Shown here: piece by piece, positions 24,029 through 33,567 of the stretch
How positions within the stretch are numbered: the first letter of the stretch is position 1
Layout: every line of letters starts with the position of its first letter
NCBI GenBank assembly: GCA_023419605.1
Contig: JAEZXR010000002.1
Coordinates: 66,388 to 130,387 of the forward strand
Reading direction: 5' to 3'
Length of the DNA: 64,000 bases
DNA from: Bacillota bacterium
GTDB taxonomy: Bacteria > Bacillota > Clostridia > Acetivibrionales > JAEZXR01
The notes under the pieces: generated by a model
What the model was told of the DNA's origin: nothing
Database searches by the model: none
The model's input: the letters and a program-made list of their open reading frames with translations, nothing else
Made by a program: the position numbers and the translations under genes

Positions 24029-24726
24029 CTGAGCTGTCGTTTTAAAAACTGCTTTTGCTTATCAAAGATATACCGGATTAATGTATCCTGATCCTTGACG
24101 GAAATATTCACAAAGGAAAGCCCGATGAGATACTTACTGAGTTCGATATCTCCAACCTTTGTACAACGAACGACTATGCACTTCGTTTCAATGGAAGTTC
24201 CGTCCTCGAGGATAAGAACTGAATAAATATAGGTGGATTTTTCGATGGGCTCATCCGTCACAAGACAGGCTCCACAGCCGCTTATATTTTTGGTATAGGC
24301 TTTCTTGAATTCCACAGTTCCGGGATCGACAGTGTTGTTTTCCGAACCTTCTTCTTCGATAACTCTATACTGTGCATCCAACATGCAATCAAGACGGAAG
24401 TGGTTTCTGCGCTGGATCCGTGTGAGTTTACTGGTAACGGCAACATTTATGACAATAATATTCTCCTGCTTTTCCCTGCTGGCTACGGTTCCTGTAAAGG
24501 AAACCAGCCCTAGTTTATGATGTAAAAATATGCAGCGTATACTGCTTCCGGATGGAATCAACATAAGCCGCGACTCCTGAATGGGTGCAGCGATGGTTAA
24601 ATTCTCACTATCCTTGATATCCAGAAGCTGGCTTGTATAGGTACTTCCGATTTTACCTCCCAGACTGTCCAATAATTCAATCTCAAAGCGAGTACCTATT
24701 TTGGTATCTGTTATAGTAGTATTCAT
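24025..24726 (-). CDS. PilZ-domain protein of the YcgR/YpfA type
   Basis: A 233-residue cytoplasmic protein with an N-terminal YcgR-like beta domain (residues about 5-95) and a PilZ domain (about 100-225). The c-di-GMP-binding motifs are intact: RRNHFR near residue 106 and NISGCG near 148. Proteins of this layout act as flagellar brakes or regulators of surface behaviour; no motility gene is nearby, so the target is unknown. It differs from the other PilZ protein in the window (11353) by lacking the receiver-like C-terminus. The start at 24726 is preceded on the minus strand by GAGGAGTAGCCC. Confidence 0.88.
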   Translation of the reverse strand: MNTTITDTKIGTRFEIELLDSLGGKIGSTYTSQLLDIKDSENLTIAAPIQESRLMLIPSGSSIRCIFLHHKLGLVSFTGTVASREKQENIIVINVAVTSKLTRIQRRNHFRLDCMLDAQYRVIEEEGSENNTVDPGTVEFKKAYTKNISGCGACLVTDEPIEKSTYIYSVLILEDGTSIETKCIVVRCTKVGDIELSKYLIGLSFVNISVKDQDTLIRYIFDKQKQFLKRQLR

Positions 24727-24998
24727 GGGCTACTCCTCGCAAAATAGTACACTAAAGTATGTTTTTATCCTATGCAAAATATATTACCTGTTTGGAACTT
24801 TTTTGTAAAGTCCCATATACTCATTCTAAAAACTAAGTCCACTTCCTGTATCGGTAAATTTGTTAAAGGACTTAACAGTATCACGTTAGCCGCCGGTTTT
24901 CCTTACTGATAGGAATTGTTCCATTTTTCCATGCAAATTCTCCCGCTTTGATTCGAATATCCAGGAGAAACTGCGTTAAATTTTCCAGGAAGGGCAAT
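24727..24998. other. AT-rich intergenic region, nothing recognised
   Basis: The region between the PilZ gene start and the next terminator holds no credible ORF, repeat or RNA. Promoter elements for the PilZ gene are presumably at its left end but I could not fix them. Confidence 0.5.
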
Positions 24999-25042
24999 AA
25001 AAGAAGCGGTGTTTGTGATTCATCACAAACACCGCTTCTTTT
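24999..25042. terminator. intrinsic terminator of the LTA-synthase-like gene
   Basis: A perfect 21-bp stem (AAAAGAAGCGGTGTTTGTGAT and its inverse; arms 24999-25019 and 25022-25042), with T run on the minus strand. Confidence 0.92.
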
Positions 25043-26885
25043 ACTTTTTAAAGTAGTTGCTTTTGATGATGATATCTGCGATATCCAGACCTTTGATGGC
25101 ATGTTCCTTTTCGCTGTCCGAACCTTCTCCAATAAAGGTCTTGTCCGAGAGAACCGCAAAGTTTTTCTTTGTCTTTAGCAGATTTCGTCCCATGGAAGTA
25201 TTCTCATATTCCTTTTCGTCAATCCCCATCAAGTAGGAGAGGGTAGGAAGCACATCGACCTGACCGCCGATAGTAGCTATTTCACGACCCTCCAGAGAGG
25301 GGTTATAAATAAGGAAGGGAATGTGTTTTCCATTTTCCTGCCACCAGCTTTCGGCAGGCTGTATCTTTTTAATCTCTTCATTATAGAAGCGATGAACCCC
25401 TTCATGGTCTCCGTAGAGTAAAACCACGGTGTTATCCAGTAAATTATCTTTTTTTAACAGGTCCAGAAACATTCCAACCTGCCGGTCCGAATAGTTGATG
25501 CTCTGGAAATAGCCTCCGAGGTAGGTCTTATTAAAATCTTCATCCAGGTTCAAGTAACTGAATTCCTTGGGCATGGTAAAGGGCATGTGGCTTGTAAGTG
25601 TCACGATAAAGGAATAGAACGGCTGCTTCATATCCTGCTTAATCATGCCCTCCACCTGACGAAGGTAGGAACCGTCACTTAGCCCCATGCCAAAGCATTC
25701 ATCCAGAATGAAGTCTGAAAAATCGATGCATTTATCGAAGCCGAAAGAGGTTAATGCGGGTACCCAGTTCCAGAAGGAGCCTTTATCCGAATGGATCCCT
25801 GCCGTACTGTATCCCTTTCCCTCCAACAAGATAGGAAGAGAATTGTAGGAATTATTGGGATAACGGAAGAAGGTACTGCCTTGACGCAGCGGATACACGG
25901 AGGTATTGGCAAGGAGGTCGGCATCTGAACTGGACCCGTCATTGATTTGCGTATAAAAATTTGGGAAATACAAGCTGTTTTTAAGCATCTTGTTTAAAAC
26001 AGGAGTGATTTCCTGCCCGTTAATTTTCTGATTGATGACGAATTTCTCCAGAGATTCAAACTGGATAATGATGACGTTCTTACCTTTAAACATCCCTTTG
26101 AACTCATTGTCCGGAAGATTCTCCTTTTTCGCTTCAAACCAATCGGAAATTTCCTTTTTTTGTGCATCGGTGAGATGGAGAGGCCGGCTATCCTTCCAGG
26201 TTGTATATACATTGTAGGCATGATAGCCGATAGGAGAGATATTATAGCTTGTCTCACTGGAATCATAAATATTAAACACATCCTGCGTACCCTTTTGGCC
26301 CAGGATGGCATTTCTTACAGGAATAATGGACACCAGCAGAGCGATGGACACAACAAAGGCCACACCTGCCGCAGCGATATTTCTGGGTACGTCTCTATAG
26401 AGACTTCTCTTTATAAGAACAAAAGCCAGGATTACAAAAATATCAAACATAAAAACAAGGTCCCAGAGTTTAATCAATGAGAAAACGCTGTCAGACAGGT
26501 TATCCAGATTAGAGCCCTGCTGCAGTACAAAAAGAGTAGGCATGGTATTGAATCCTCTGAAATACCATAGGTCTACCAGCAAAATAAAAGAAACAATGGT
26601 GTTAATAATGAGGTAATAAAATATACGCCCACGATTTTTAAATAGAAATGCAAAAGCAAGGAGAACCAGGATGGATCCGAAGTAAAATGCGGGACGATAC
26701 AGGGATTCCTGGAAGATCATGCGGGCTGCGGTAAACAGCCGGGGACGGAGGTGGGTATGATTGATGACAAACCCGTGAAAAGTAACAAATTTAAACAATA
26801 AAACTAAAAAAGTATAATAAAATAACACATCCTTTAAAACGGAATCCTTGAAAGAACTTTTTTTTCTAGAAGCAGCGTATAACAT
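25041..26885 (-). CDS. LTA synthase family protein (membrane sulfatase-fold transferase)
   Basis: A 614-residue membrane protein with five N-terminal helices (residues about 24-42, 55-75, 80-100, 125-145, 155-180) and an extracellular sulfatase-fold domain (about 240-600). Such enzymes move glycerol-phosphate from phosphatidylglycerol onto lipoteichoic acid or a related polymer. Metal ligands visible are Glu in IIQFESLEKF and Asp-His in LLYGDHEGVHRF. The position of the catalytic Thr (GKTSDAE in Staphylococcus LtaS) reads GSSSDADLL, so Ser would be the nucleophile; the same change is common in clostridial members. The minus-strand site GGAAGGA precedes the start. Confidence 0.88.
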   Translation of the reverse strand: MLYAASRKKSSFKDSVLKDVLFYYTFLVLLFKFVTFHGFVINHTHLRPRLFTAARMIFQESLYRPAFYFGSILVLLAFAFLFKNRGRIFYYLIINTIVSFILLVDLWYFRGFNTMPTLFVLQQGSNLDNLSDSVFSLIKLWDLVFMFDIFVILAFVLIKRSLYRDVPRNIAAAGVAFVVSIALLVSIIPVRNAILGQKGTQDVFNIYDSSETSYNISPIGYHAYNVYTTWKDSRPLHLTDAQKKEISDWFEAKKENLPDNEFKGMFKGKNVIIIQFESLEKFVINQKINGQEITPVLNKMLKNSLYFPNFYTQINDGSSSDADLLANTSVYPLRQGSTFFRYPNNSYNSLPILLEGKGYSTAGIHSDKGSFWNWVPALTSFGFDKCIDFSDFILDECFGMGLSDGSYLRQVEGMIKQDMKQPFYSFIVTLTSHMPFTMPKEFSYLNLDEDFNKTYLGGYFQSINYSDRQVGMFLDLLKKDNLLDNTVVLLYGDHEGVHRFYNEEIKKIQPAESWWQENGKHIPFLIYNPSLEGREIATIGGQVDVLPTLSYLMGIDEKEYENTSMGRNLLKTKKNFAVLSDKTFIGEGSDSEKEHAIKGLDIADIIIKSNYFKK

Positions 26886-27084
26886 TTGATCCTTCCTTTC
26901 CTCTTACTAATTTATACTATAAGACAAAATCCATGTAATTACAATAATACGGGATAAATTATTGCAAATTATTAACGCCTCCTTGCTATTCCGTTCAAAA
27001 TAATTATTCGGATATTGGAAAGTTTTGTTTATATATTTGCAGAGGTTGGTAATTATCATCATATGTTCAAAGCGGAGGACAAGC

Positions 27085-27420
27085 ATGTATAAGGATATGG
27101 GGATGGAGAGCGGCCCTGGAGGCATCGATGAGCAGGAAGTTGTTATCGTATTCCCGGAGATTTTTTCTCTGGAGGAAATGGACAAATTTAAGGAAGAATC
27201 CCATGGGCTCATTAATAGCGGTAAAATATATATAACTTTAGATTTTAGGAAATGTGAGTTTATAGATAGCACGGGTCTCGGCGCCATTGTTGCTATCCAT
27301 AAAAAGTGCCGTCAGGCATTGGGGCGCCTGCGGATTGTTGCCGTTAGCCCCCCTGTTATGAAACTGTTTGAAATTACGCGGTTAAACAGGTTGTTTCTGA
27401 TTGAGCAAAAGACAGGTTGA
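27085..27420 (+). CDS. STAS-domain anti-sigma factor antagonist-like protein
   Basis: A 111-residue single STAS domain related to SpoIIAA/RsbV. The phosphorylatable Ser lies in the standard motif FIDSTGLGAIVAIHKKC near residue 60, and the first strand is EVVIVFPEIF. It would bind an anti-sigma kinase partner, which is not encoded in the window. I chose ATG 27085 (site GCGGAGGACAAGC) over the ORF start at 27025. It stands alone, between a divergent LTA-synthase-like gene and a terminator, so its partner is encoded elsewhere. Confidence 0.88.
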   Translation: MYKDMGMESGPGGIDEQEVVIVFPEIFSLEEMDKFKEESHGLINSGKIYITLDFRKCEFIDSTGLGAIVAIHKKCRQALGRLRIVAVSPPVMKLFEITRLNRLFLIEQKTG

Positions 27421-27427
27421 ATTCCTC

Positions 27428-27467
27428 AAGAGGCTGAAAAACCAATGGGTTGGCTGCCTCTTTTTTT
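27428..27467 (+). terminator. intrinsic terminator after the STAS gene
   Basis: AAGAGGC (27428-27434) pairs with GCCTCTT (27456-27462), with AACCA/TTGG inside, followed by T residues. Confidence 0.8.
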
Positions 27468-27593
27468 ATTGGGAGCCTAAAAAATTATTATTAGTAAGGA
27501 TTATGTAATTTTCAGTCCCGTGAGGAAATGGTATAATAGTATTCTACAAAAAGATAAAAGGATTATGCGTTAATCCGAAGGATGGGGGTAAAC

Positions 27594-29771
27594 ATGGCGA
27601 AACCGGATAAGAAAGTTAAAACAAGGCTTTTAGTTCTATTGGCTTTTTTTACGATTATCATCGTAACTTTATCGGGAAGAGTTTTCTGGCTTCAGACTGT
27701 AAAGGGAGAGGACTTCCAGAAGGCTGCCTTTTTCCAGCAGTCAAAAAGTCAGACCCTGAGCTCCAATCGTGGGGCTATATACGATCGGAATGGGAATGAA
27801 TTGGCAATGAATGTCCCGGTAGTTACTGTTTCTGTGAATCCCAAACAGATACAAGGGGCCAAGGTGGTAGGAGTTGAGGAGATCTCCCAGTTCCTTTCCG
27901 AGATTTTGAAAATGGATAAGGGCGAGATTACCAAGAAACTCCAGCAATCCAACTCATATCAGGTGATTAAAAAGAAAGTGGATAAGGAAACCGGAGATGC
28001 TATTAAGAAGTGGATGGAGGATAATAAAGCTGTCGGTGTGTATCTGGAGAATGATACAAAGCGGTATTATCCGGGAAATAATCTGGCTGCACAGGTGATC
28101 GGCTTTACCGGTGATGACAATCAAGGTCTCGCCGGAATCGAAATGAAGATGGAGGAGTACTTAAAGGGCATTCCAGGGATTTCCTTCGACGAAGTGGATG
28201 CAAAAAGAAACCTGACTCCTTTTAGTGATGGAATGCGGATTGATGCTCAGGATGGATATAATGTGGTATTGACCATCGATGAACATATACAGGGTATTGC
28301 GGAGAAAGCGCTGCAAAAGGCGATTGAAGAGTATGGGGTTCTGAAGGGAGCCACTGCTATCGTAACGGACCCAAGAAATGGAGAAATTCTGGCCATGGTT
28401 TCGAAGCCCGATTACGATTTGAACACCCCCTTTGCAGTACCTGTTGGTGCGAATGAAATAAACACTGCCGATTGGAAAAGCAAGAGTTCCGAGGAACAGG
28501 TGAAGGACCTGCAAAGGACGGTGTGGAGAAACCGGGCAGTAGACAGTACCTACGAACCTGGGTCTACTTTTAAGGCAATCACAGCAGCGGCAGGGATGGA
28601 GGAAGGAATTGTAAATGCGGAAACGGAAGTCTTTGATGCGACAATTGTAGTGGCAGGCTGGCCCATTAAGTGTTCCTATGAGCCGGGACACGGTAAGGAA
28701 ACTTTCCGGGAAGCGGTATATCACTCCTGTAATCCGGTATTCGTAAAACTTTCACAAAGTCTAGGCCTTGACCGGTTTTACAATTATGTAAGGGCCTTTG
28801 GCTTTTATGAAAAAACGGGAATTGACCTTCCGGGAGAAGCAGATAGTATTATACATGCAAAACCCAGGGAGATCGACATGGCGGTAGCCTCTTTCGGACA
28901 GAGTTTGAATGTAACACCCATACAGATGATAACTTCCTATTCAGCCATTGCAAACGGAGGAAAACTGGTTAAACCTCATATAGTCAAGGAATTAACCGAT
29001 TCCAAGGGGAATATTGTAAAGAAAATTGAACCGGAAGTGACTCGAAATGTTATATCGAGAAAAACTTCCGACATGTTGCGGGATATCATGGAAGGGGTAG
29101 TAACAAACGGTACGGGTACGGCGGCTTATGTAAAAGGGTATAGGGTGGCCGGAAAGACGGGAACCTCCCAGACCGTTGAAAATGGTGTCAGAAGTGAGGA
29201 TCGATATATTGCCTCTTTTGCAGCTGTTGCTCCGGCGGATAATCCCGTGATCAGCGTACTGGTTGTATTGGACCAGCCAAGCATTAATTCGCATTCCGGC
29301 GGCGTGGTAGCCGGCCCCGTGGCAGCGCACATTATCGAGCAGACATTGGAGTACCTGGGGGTAGAGAGAAGGTATACTGAGAAGGAAATGACGAGTCAGG
29401 AGATCAGTGTTCCGGATTTAAAATATAAAACTGTGGCAGAGGCTGAAAAAATATTGACGGATTTGGGATTCGGGTATAAGATTTTAGGCAGTGGCAGCAA
29501 AACCAGTGGGGTCATTGACAGACAGGTGCCCAAGCCCAATGAGCCTTTATCAAAAGTGTCGACTATTATGCTGTATACCAGCAAAAACGATAAGGAATCC
29601 ATGGTAAAGGTACCGAATGTGGTTGGAAAAGGTATACCGGAAGCGACAAAGGAGTTAATTGACTCCGGATTAAATATAAGGGTTAGAGGCGTCGGGGCTG
29701 CGGTGAAGCAAAGTGTTACTCAAGATACGGAAGTAGCTATGGGAACTATTGTAGAGGTGGAATTCAGGTGA
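27594..29771 (+). CDS. class B penicillin-binding protein with two PASTA domains (SpoVD/PBP2 type)
   Basis: A 725-residue transpeptidase that cross-links peptidoglycan outside the membrane. One N-terminal membrane helix (about residues 12-33) is followed by the PBP dimerisation domain (SNRGAIYDRNGNELA), the transpeptidase domain and two C-terminal PASTA domains (about 604-665 and 670-725, VPDLKYKTVAEAEKIL; VPNVVGKGIPEATKEL). The active-site motifs are complete: STFK with Ser324, SCN near 377 and KTG near 521. It stands alone, not in a mur/mra cluster, so SpoVD, a PBP2x-like septal enzyme, or another paralogue are all possible. I prefer ATG 27594 after GGATGGGGG; an ATG at 27582 is also in frame. 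Confidence 0.93.
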   Translation: MAKPDKKVKTRLLVLLAFFTIIIVTLSGRVFWLQTVKGEDFQKAAFFQQSKSQTLSSNRGAIYDRNGNELAMNVPVVTVSVNPKQIQGAKVVGVEEISQFLSEILKMDKGEITKKLQQSNSYQVIKKKVDKETGDAIKKWMEDNKAVGVYLENDTKRYYPGNNLAAQVIGFTGDDNQGLAGIEMKMEEYLKGIPGISFDEVDAKRNLTPFSDGMRIDAQDGYNVVLTIDEHIQGIAEKALQKAIEEYGVLKGATAIVTDPRNGEILAMVSKPDYDLNTPFAVPVGANEINTADWKSKSSEEQVKDLQRTVWRNRAVDSTYEPGSTFKAITAAAGMEEGIVNAETEVFDATIVVAGWPIKCSYEPGHGKETFREAVYHSCNPVFVKLSQSLGLDRFYNYVRAFGFYEKTGIDLPGEADSIIHAKPREIDMAVASFGQSLNVTPIQMITSYSAIANGGKLVKPHIVKELTDSKGNIVKKIEPEVTRNVISRKTSDMLRDIMEGVVTNGTGTAAYVKGYRVAGKTGTSQTVENGVRSEDRYIASFAAVAPADNPVISVLVVLDQPSINSHSGGVVAGPVAAHIIEQTLEYLGVERRYTEKEMTSQEISVPDLKYKTVAEAEKILTDLGFGYKILGSGSKTSGVIDRQVPKPNEPLSKVSTIMLYTSKNDKESMVKVPNVVGKGIPEATKELIDSGLNIRVRGVGAAVKQSVTQDTEVAMGTIVEVEFR

Positions 29772-29849
29772 TAAAGTTTTCATCCTTACCCCTGCGCTCC
29801 TTTAAAGTAAAGGAAATAAAAAATCTAGTGAATGGGATCGGTGATCAAC

Positions 29850-30686
29850 ATGAATTTAGGAATACGAGCACATGATTTTGGAAAAATGCCCATAGATGCA
29901 TTAGCGGATACGGTGGCAAACAAAGGTTTTACAAGCATCCAACTGGCACTGGCAAAAGCCCTTGACGGCATTAATACGGAGACGGGATGTCAAAGCCCCG
30001 GTTTGGCTTATACCATCCGGGAGACCCTTTATAAAAAAAATATCCAGATTGCGGTACTAGGCTGCTACATTAACCCGATTCACCCCGACCTGGAGGAAAG
30101 ACAAAGACAGTTAACCCGGTTCAAGGAGCATATCCGGTTTGCACGTGAGTTCGGATGCAGTATTGTCGGTACGGAAACCGGTTCCTACCATGCAGATTGT
30201 TCTTTCCACCCGGATAACAAAAGCGAAGAAGCCTTTAACCTGCTGGTAGAAAGTGTTGCTCAGCTGGTGGAAGAGGCAGAGAAATTTGGGGTTTTTGTAG
30301 GGATCGAAGCCGTCACAACCCATACGATTTACAGTCCGCAGCGAATGAAAAGAGTATTGGACACTATCCAATCCAATAACCTGCAGGTGATCTTCGATCC
30401 GGTAAATTTGATGTCCATGGAGAACTACGGGAATCAGGATGATGTCATAAAAGAGTCTTTTGAGCTTTTTGGCGACAGGATCGTTGCAGTCCATGCAAAG
30501 AATTTCATTGTGGAAGATCATGCAATAAAATCCGCACCGATTCACCGTGGAATGTTGAACTATCCGCTGTTTCTCAAACTGCTGAAGGAACGGAAGCCCT
30601 ATGTGAACATTCTCTTTGAAGATACCAGGGGAGAGGCTACGGAAGAGAGCAAAAAGTTCATAACGGATATCTATAACAATCTTTAA
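29850..30686 (+). CDS. sugar phosphate isomerase/epimerase-like TIM-barrel protein
   Basis: A 278-residue protein of the xylose-isomerase-like TIM-barrel superfamily. Conserved segments are GIRAHDFG at the start, VGTETGSY, FVGIEAVTTHTIYSP with a metal-ligand Glu, VIFDPVNLMS with Asp, VAVHAKNFI with His and NILFEDTRGE with Glu, which fit a divalent-metal site. The substrate is unknown. I prefer ATG 29850 (GGTGATCAAC before it) over ATG 29832. A perfect palindromic terminator separates it from the convergent phosphoesterase gene. Confidence 0.85.
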   Translation: MNLGIRAHDFGKMPIDALADTVANKGFTSIQLALAKALDGINTETGCQSPGLAYTIRETLYKKNIQIAVLGCYINPIHPDLEERQRQLTRFKEHIRFAREFGCSIVGTETGSYHADCSFHPDNKSEEAFNLLVESVAQLVEEAEKFGVFVGIEAVTTHTIYSPQRMKRVLDTIQSNNLQVIFDPVNLMSMENYGNQDDVIKESFELFGDRIVAVHAKNFIVEDHAIKSAPIHRGMLNYPLFLKLLKERKPYVNILFEDTRGEATEESKKFITDIYNNL

Positions 30687-30731
30687 AAATTAACGGTTCG
30701 GATGAATCTTTCATCCGAACCGTTAGTTTTT
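30685..30731. terminator. bidirectional terminator
   Basis: TAACGGTTCGGATGA (30691-30705) pairs with TCATCCGAACCGTTA (30711-30725), with A and T runs on the two sides. Confidence 0.95.
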
Positions 30732-31614
30732 AGAAGGCTTCCAGTTTTTCCGGGCCGGCGATGATCTCGCGCGATACATAAAGAGCCCGGCCATTTTCCG
30801 CTTTTATGCTCCATTTTACCATAGCGATCTGCCCATTCTGTATTTCGATACCTGTCAGAAAGCCTTTTTGAACACAGCTTCCCGTGTTAAAATAGGGTGC
30901 TGCACCCGGCTCCGGGAATGCCGGGCGATGGGTATGGCCTGCAATCACCATGCGTTGATTGTTTTTGGCCCAATTCATGATATTTCTCTCAATAGGGTCG
31001 CTTCTATAATCATTTTTTGCCGGGCTTGTGAAATCCCGTATTCCCAGTAATTCCAGCGGCCTCCATAGGTACCTGACCATAAACCGTGCGATGGGCCAAA
31101 GCCGGTCATTCATCAGGTCTCCCTGATGGCCGTGGATGACGAAGATTGTTACGGGAGAATTCATGTATCTTAAGATCAGACCCTCATGGATTTTTATGTT
31201 GTCAAACAAGGGCTCAAACCTTTGGGTTGTGTAATTATAATACTGGTATAAATTCTTCTGTACAAACTTTTCATTTTTCTTTACAATATCGTGATTGCCA
31301 TACAGCATATAGAGGCGGCCTGCATCGTGAAATTTTTTTATCTGCTGAAAGACGGAATCGTGAGACTGCAGAATTACGGGAAAGCTCCGGTTCTTCCAGA
31401 GTTCGTCGCCATCCCCTACTTCGATATACGTATAGTTCCTGTCATAATAGTAATCCAAAGCATAAAGGAAAAGATCCCGGTTATAAATGGCGTCATCCGC
31501 CCAACTGCTGTCACCCCTGTGGCAATCACTAAAGAAGATCAATTTTGAAGAATTATCAAAGAAGATTTCCTTTGACCTGTTATAAACTTGTGTAAACCGC
31601 TCAGAAGTACCCAT
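30730..31614 (-). CDS. calcineurin-like metallophosphoesterase
   Basis: A 294-residue phosphoesterase with the complete dimetal motif set: SDCHRGD near residue 29, GDGDE near 67, GNHD near 107, HGHQGD near 160 and GHTHRP near 228. It hydrolyses a phosphoester whose identity cannot be told from sequence; some homologues act on UDP-diacylglucosamine, others on nucleotides or peptidoglycan precursors. No signal peptide is seen, so it is cytoplasmic. The minus-strand site GAGGAGGCGTAGTT precedes the start. The tail ends within the shared terminator. Confidence 0.9.
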   Translation of the reverse strand: MGTSERFTQVYNRSKEIFFDNSSKLIFFSDCHRGDSSWADDAIYNRDLFLYALDYYYDRNYTYIEVGDGDELWKNRSFPVILQSHDSVFQQIKKFHDAGRLYMLYGNHDIVKKNEKFVQKNLYQYYNYTTQRFEPLFDNIKIHEGLILRYMNSPVTIFVIHGHQGDLMNDRLWPIARFMVRYLWRPLELLGIRDFTSPAKNDYRSDPIERNIMNWAKNNQRMVIAGHTHRPAFPEPGAAPYFNTGSCVQKGFLTGIEIQNGQIAMVKWSIKAENGRALYVSREIIAGPEKLEAF

Positions 31615-31698
31615 AACTACGCCTCCTCAAGCCAATCCGAGGGATGGTTGACATAATTAACACTATAGTGTATGCACTTCGAATGAACAAGGTTACAC

Positions 31699-31968
31699 TT
31701 ATTCGCTTACTTTCTTCCTCAACATGTTAATTTGCAGGTTCAGGTTCTCAATCTGTTGGCATATGTATTGATTTTGCTGCTGCGCCGCCTGTTGGCTTTT
31801 TTGAAGCTCTCCCTGAGCGGCGGCAGTAAGCATGGTCTGGCCGACAGAAACAAGAAAGTTTCCTATAGAATTCTGCTCGCTCAGGTCCAGATCGCTTGCT
31901 AGTATGATGCCAATAACTGTAGCCAGTAAGGTGAATTGTTCAGGAGGCATCTTGTCTATAAAAAGCAT
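31699..31968 (-). CDS. small protein of unknown function
   Basis: An 89-residue protein: a start LFIDKMPPEQFTLLATVIG, a hydrophobic helix (LATVIGIILASDLDL), then a Gln-rich C-terminal helix with heptad-like spacing (QQAAQQQNQYICQQIENLNL) that likely forms a coiled coil. I chose the ATG at 31968, preceded on the minus strand by AGAGGTTATGCC, over a longer open frame to 32121. Family not recognised. Possibly a spore or membrane-associated structural protein, but that is only a guess from composition. Confidence 0.6.
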   Translation of the reverse strand: MLFIDKMPPEQFTLLATVIGIILASDLDLSEQNSIGNFLVSVGQTMLTAAAQGELQKSQQAAQQQNQYICQQIENLNLQINMLRKKVSE

Positions 31969-32142
31969 GGCATAACCTCTGTAAATTAGATTCGATCTAG
32001 TAGTTATAATATTTATGGAAGGGAGAAAATGTGATAGAACTTGGTAGAGTAATCTTGAGAGTGGATTGCATGGAACCGGATACTTTTGTGCCGCTTCCTG
32101 ATTTACTGATGTTAGGAACATTTTTTGGTTTCTGCGGCATCG

Positions 32143-32172
32143 AAAAAGACTGCGAGTCGTCTCGCAGCCTTT
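32143..32172. terminator. hairpin terminator, active on the minus strand
   Basis: GACTGCGAG (32148-32156), loop TCGT, CTCGCAGCC (32161-32169); on the minus strand the stem ends in TTTTTC. It ends transcription coming from the 33525-32425 gene or from the short frame at 32182-32319. Confidence 0.75.
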
Positions 32173-32181
32173 ACAGCGTTT

Positions 32182-32319
32182 TTATCCCATGAGTTTTAAC
32201 AAATATAGGAGTGGGATATTATAATTTCCTACAGCAGCTGCGTCGTCCATGACCGCTGCTGTAGCAGGATTGAATGGCTGCCTCGAATCATCCTGAACTT
32301 GGCAGGCCGTTCTTGTACC
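32182..32319 (-). other. open frame of 45 codons with no start, possible gene remnant
   Basis: Within the 300-bp gap is a minus-strand frame without an initiation codon upstream of Met22 of its 45 residues. It has protein-like composition (DDSRQPFNPATAAVMDD; NYNIPLLYLLKLMG) and its stop is 10 nt before the terminator at 32143-32172. A hairpin CTACAGCAGC/GCTGCTGTAG (32229-32264) falls inside it. It may be a small gene with a frameshifted or unusual start. Confidence 0.25.
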
Positions 32320-32424
32320 CTATATAAAGAATACACCTTTTGTGGTCTTTATTCAATAAAGCTATAGTACCTAATTATACAGGGACTATAAGACTAGGAG
32401 ATAGTATTCGGGTATCATGGACTT

Positions 32425-33525
32425 TTAGCCTTTTCCTAGTTTTTGCAGGGGCAGGTCCAGATATACATCCTTCATCATGTTCATGAGATCCATTACTGCC
32501 ATACTTGAAGAATCTATGCTTTTTTCGGCAAAAGCCTTACAATATCCACACTCGCTGCATAGTTTGGTGCAGAGAGCCGGGTGATGCACAAACCGGTCCA
32601 GGAAATGGTCCAACTTCCTGTTGTCCACTTCTGCATTTGCGATTGTCAGCGGCTTTTTAGGGGAAAACAGTTCCAGCAGGCTGAGAAGATTCCCCTCATA
32701 GTGGCCCTCCATATAGGAGACCAGTGCCCGGGCCGGATCGCCGGAGTATACATTGGTACGCCCTTGGAGCTTAAAGAAGTTGATTCCCATATCCGAATAG
32801 AAGTAGAGGTCCTCCGGCCGGATCCAATTGATTTTCATGAAATTCTCAGCACCGATATGTGTAGCCTTGCATCGTGAGGTATAGTAGGAGCATTGCTCAT
32901 CTGTAATATGAGAATGAGATAAGCTGTTATAATGAAACATTTTATAAGGACAATCGCTCAGACAAAAGGAGTTGACGATAACTTCCAACTCTCCTGTATA
33001 GATCTTCCGGATATTTTGCAGAACATCAAATTTACGGTAAATATCTTCATCCAGCACAAGCCGGCGGACGCCCATATCCTCGTAAAATTTAGCCTTGTGG
33101 GGACTGTTGATCTGACAAACGGTAGAAGCCTTGATATTTAACTTTGGAGCAACATAGTGAGTGATCTCCATAAGGGAAGGAAGCGACATCGTGAGCCAGT
33201 TGACACCGATGCTTTCCAGCATTTGAAGGAATTCACGGATCTTTTTAAAACCTTCTCCGGTCAGTTCTTCATTGGACATGCAGGTTGCATTGATGACATA
33301 GTTAAAACCGATTCCTTTATCTTCACCGTACTTTATGTACTTTTCAAGTTGATTTCTATCGATTTGGGGAAGGTTACCGGAGAACCTGCAGGAACCGAAG
33401 GGGTTATCCACGGAAAGCTGTCCATAGGTTTCCATAACTTTGCCTTCTTCGTAGGTTTGGTTAATTTCATGGTATCTATCGAGAGTTTCATATTTAAAAT
33501 CTGAGGGAAGACAAAAATACTTCAT
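32425..33525 (-). CDS. U32-family peptidase-like protein
   Basis: A 366-residue protein resembling the U32 (collagenase-like, YhbU/TrhP) family: a TIM-barrel half with VNWLTMSLPSLMEI and KASTVCQINSPHKAKFYEDM, followed by RRLVLDEDI. Cysteine clusters occur at NSFCLSDCPYK, DEQCSYYTSRC and near the C-terminus LCTKLCSECGYCKAF, enough to bind an iron-sulfur cluster as in the TrhP branch, whose role is tRNA hydroxylation rather than proteolysis. The GxC spacing differs from classical members, so the assignment is to superfamily only. The minus-strand start at 33525 has a weak ribosome site. Confidence 0.7.
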   Translation of the reverse strand: MKYFCLPSDFKYETLDRYHEINQTYEEGKVMETYGQLSVDNPFGSCRFSGNLPQIDRNQLEKYIKYGEDKGIGFNYVINATCMSNEELTGEGFKKIREFLQMLESIGVNWLTMSLPSLMEITHYVAPKLNIKASTVCQINSPHKAKFYEDMGVRRLVLDEDIYRKFDVLQNIRKIYTGELEVIVNSFCLSDCPYKMFHYNSLSHSHITDEQCSYYTSRCKATHIGAENFMKINWIRPEDLYFYSDMGINFFKLQGRTNVYSGDPARALVSYMEGHYEGNLLSLLELFSPKKPLTIANAEVDNRKLDHFLDRFVHHPALCTKLCSECGYCKAFAEKSIDSSSMAVMDLMNMMKDVYLDLPLQKLGKG

Positions 33526-33567
33526 ATGCGTATACCTACCTAACTTTATAAATTTTATGGCAGCAGC

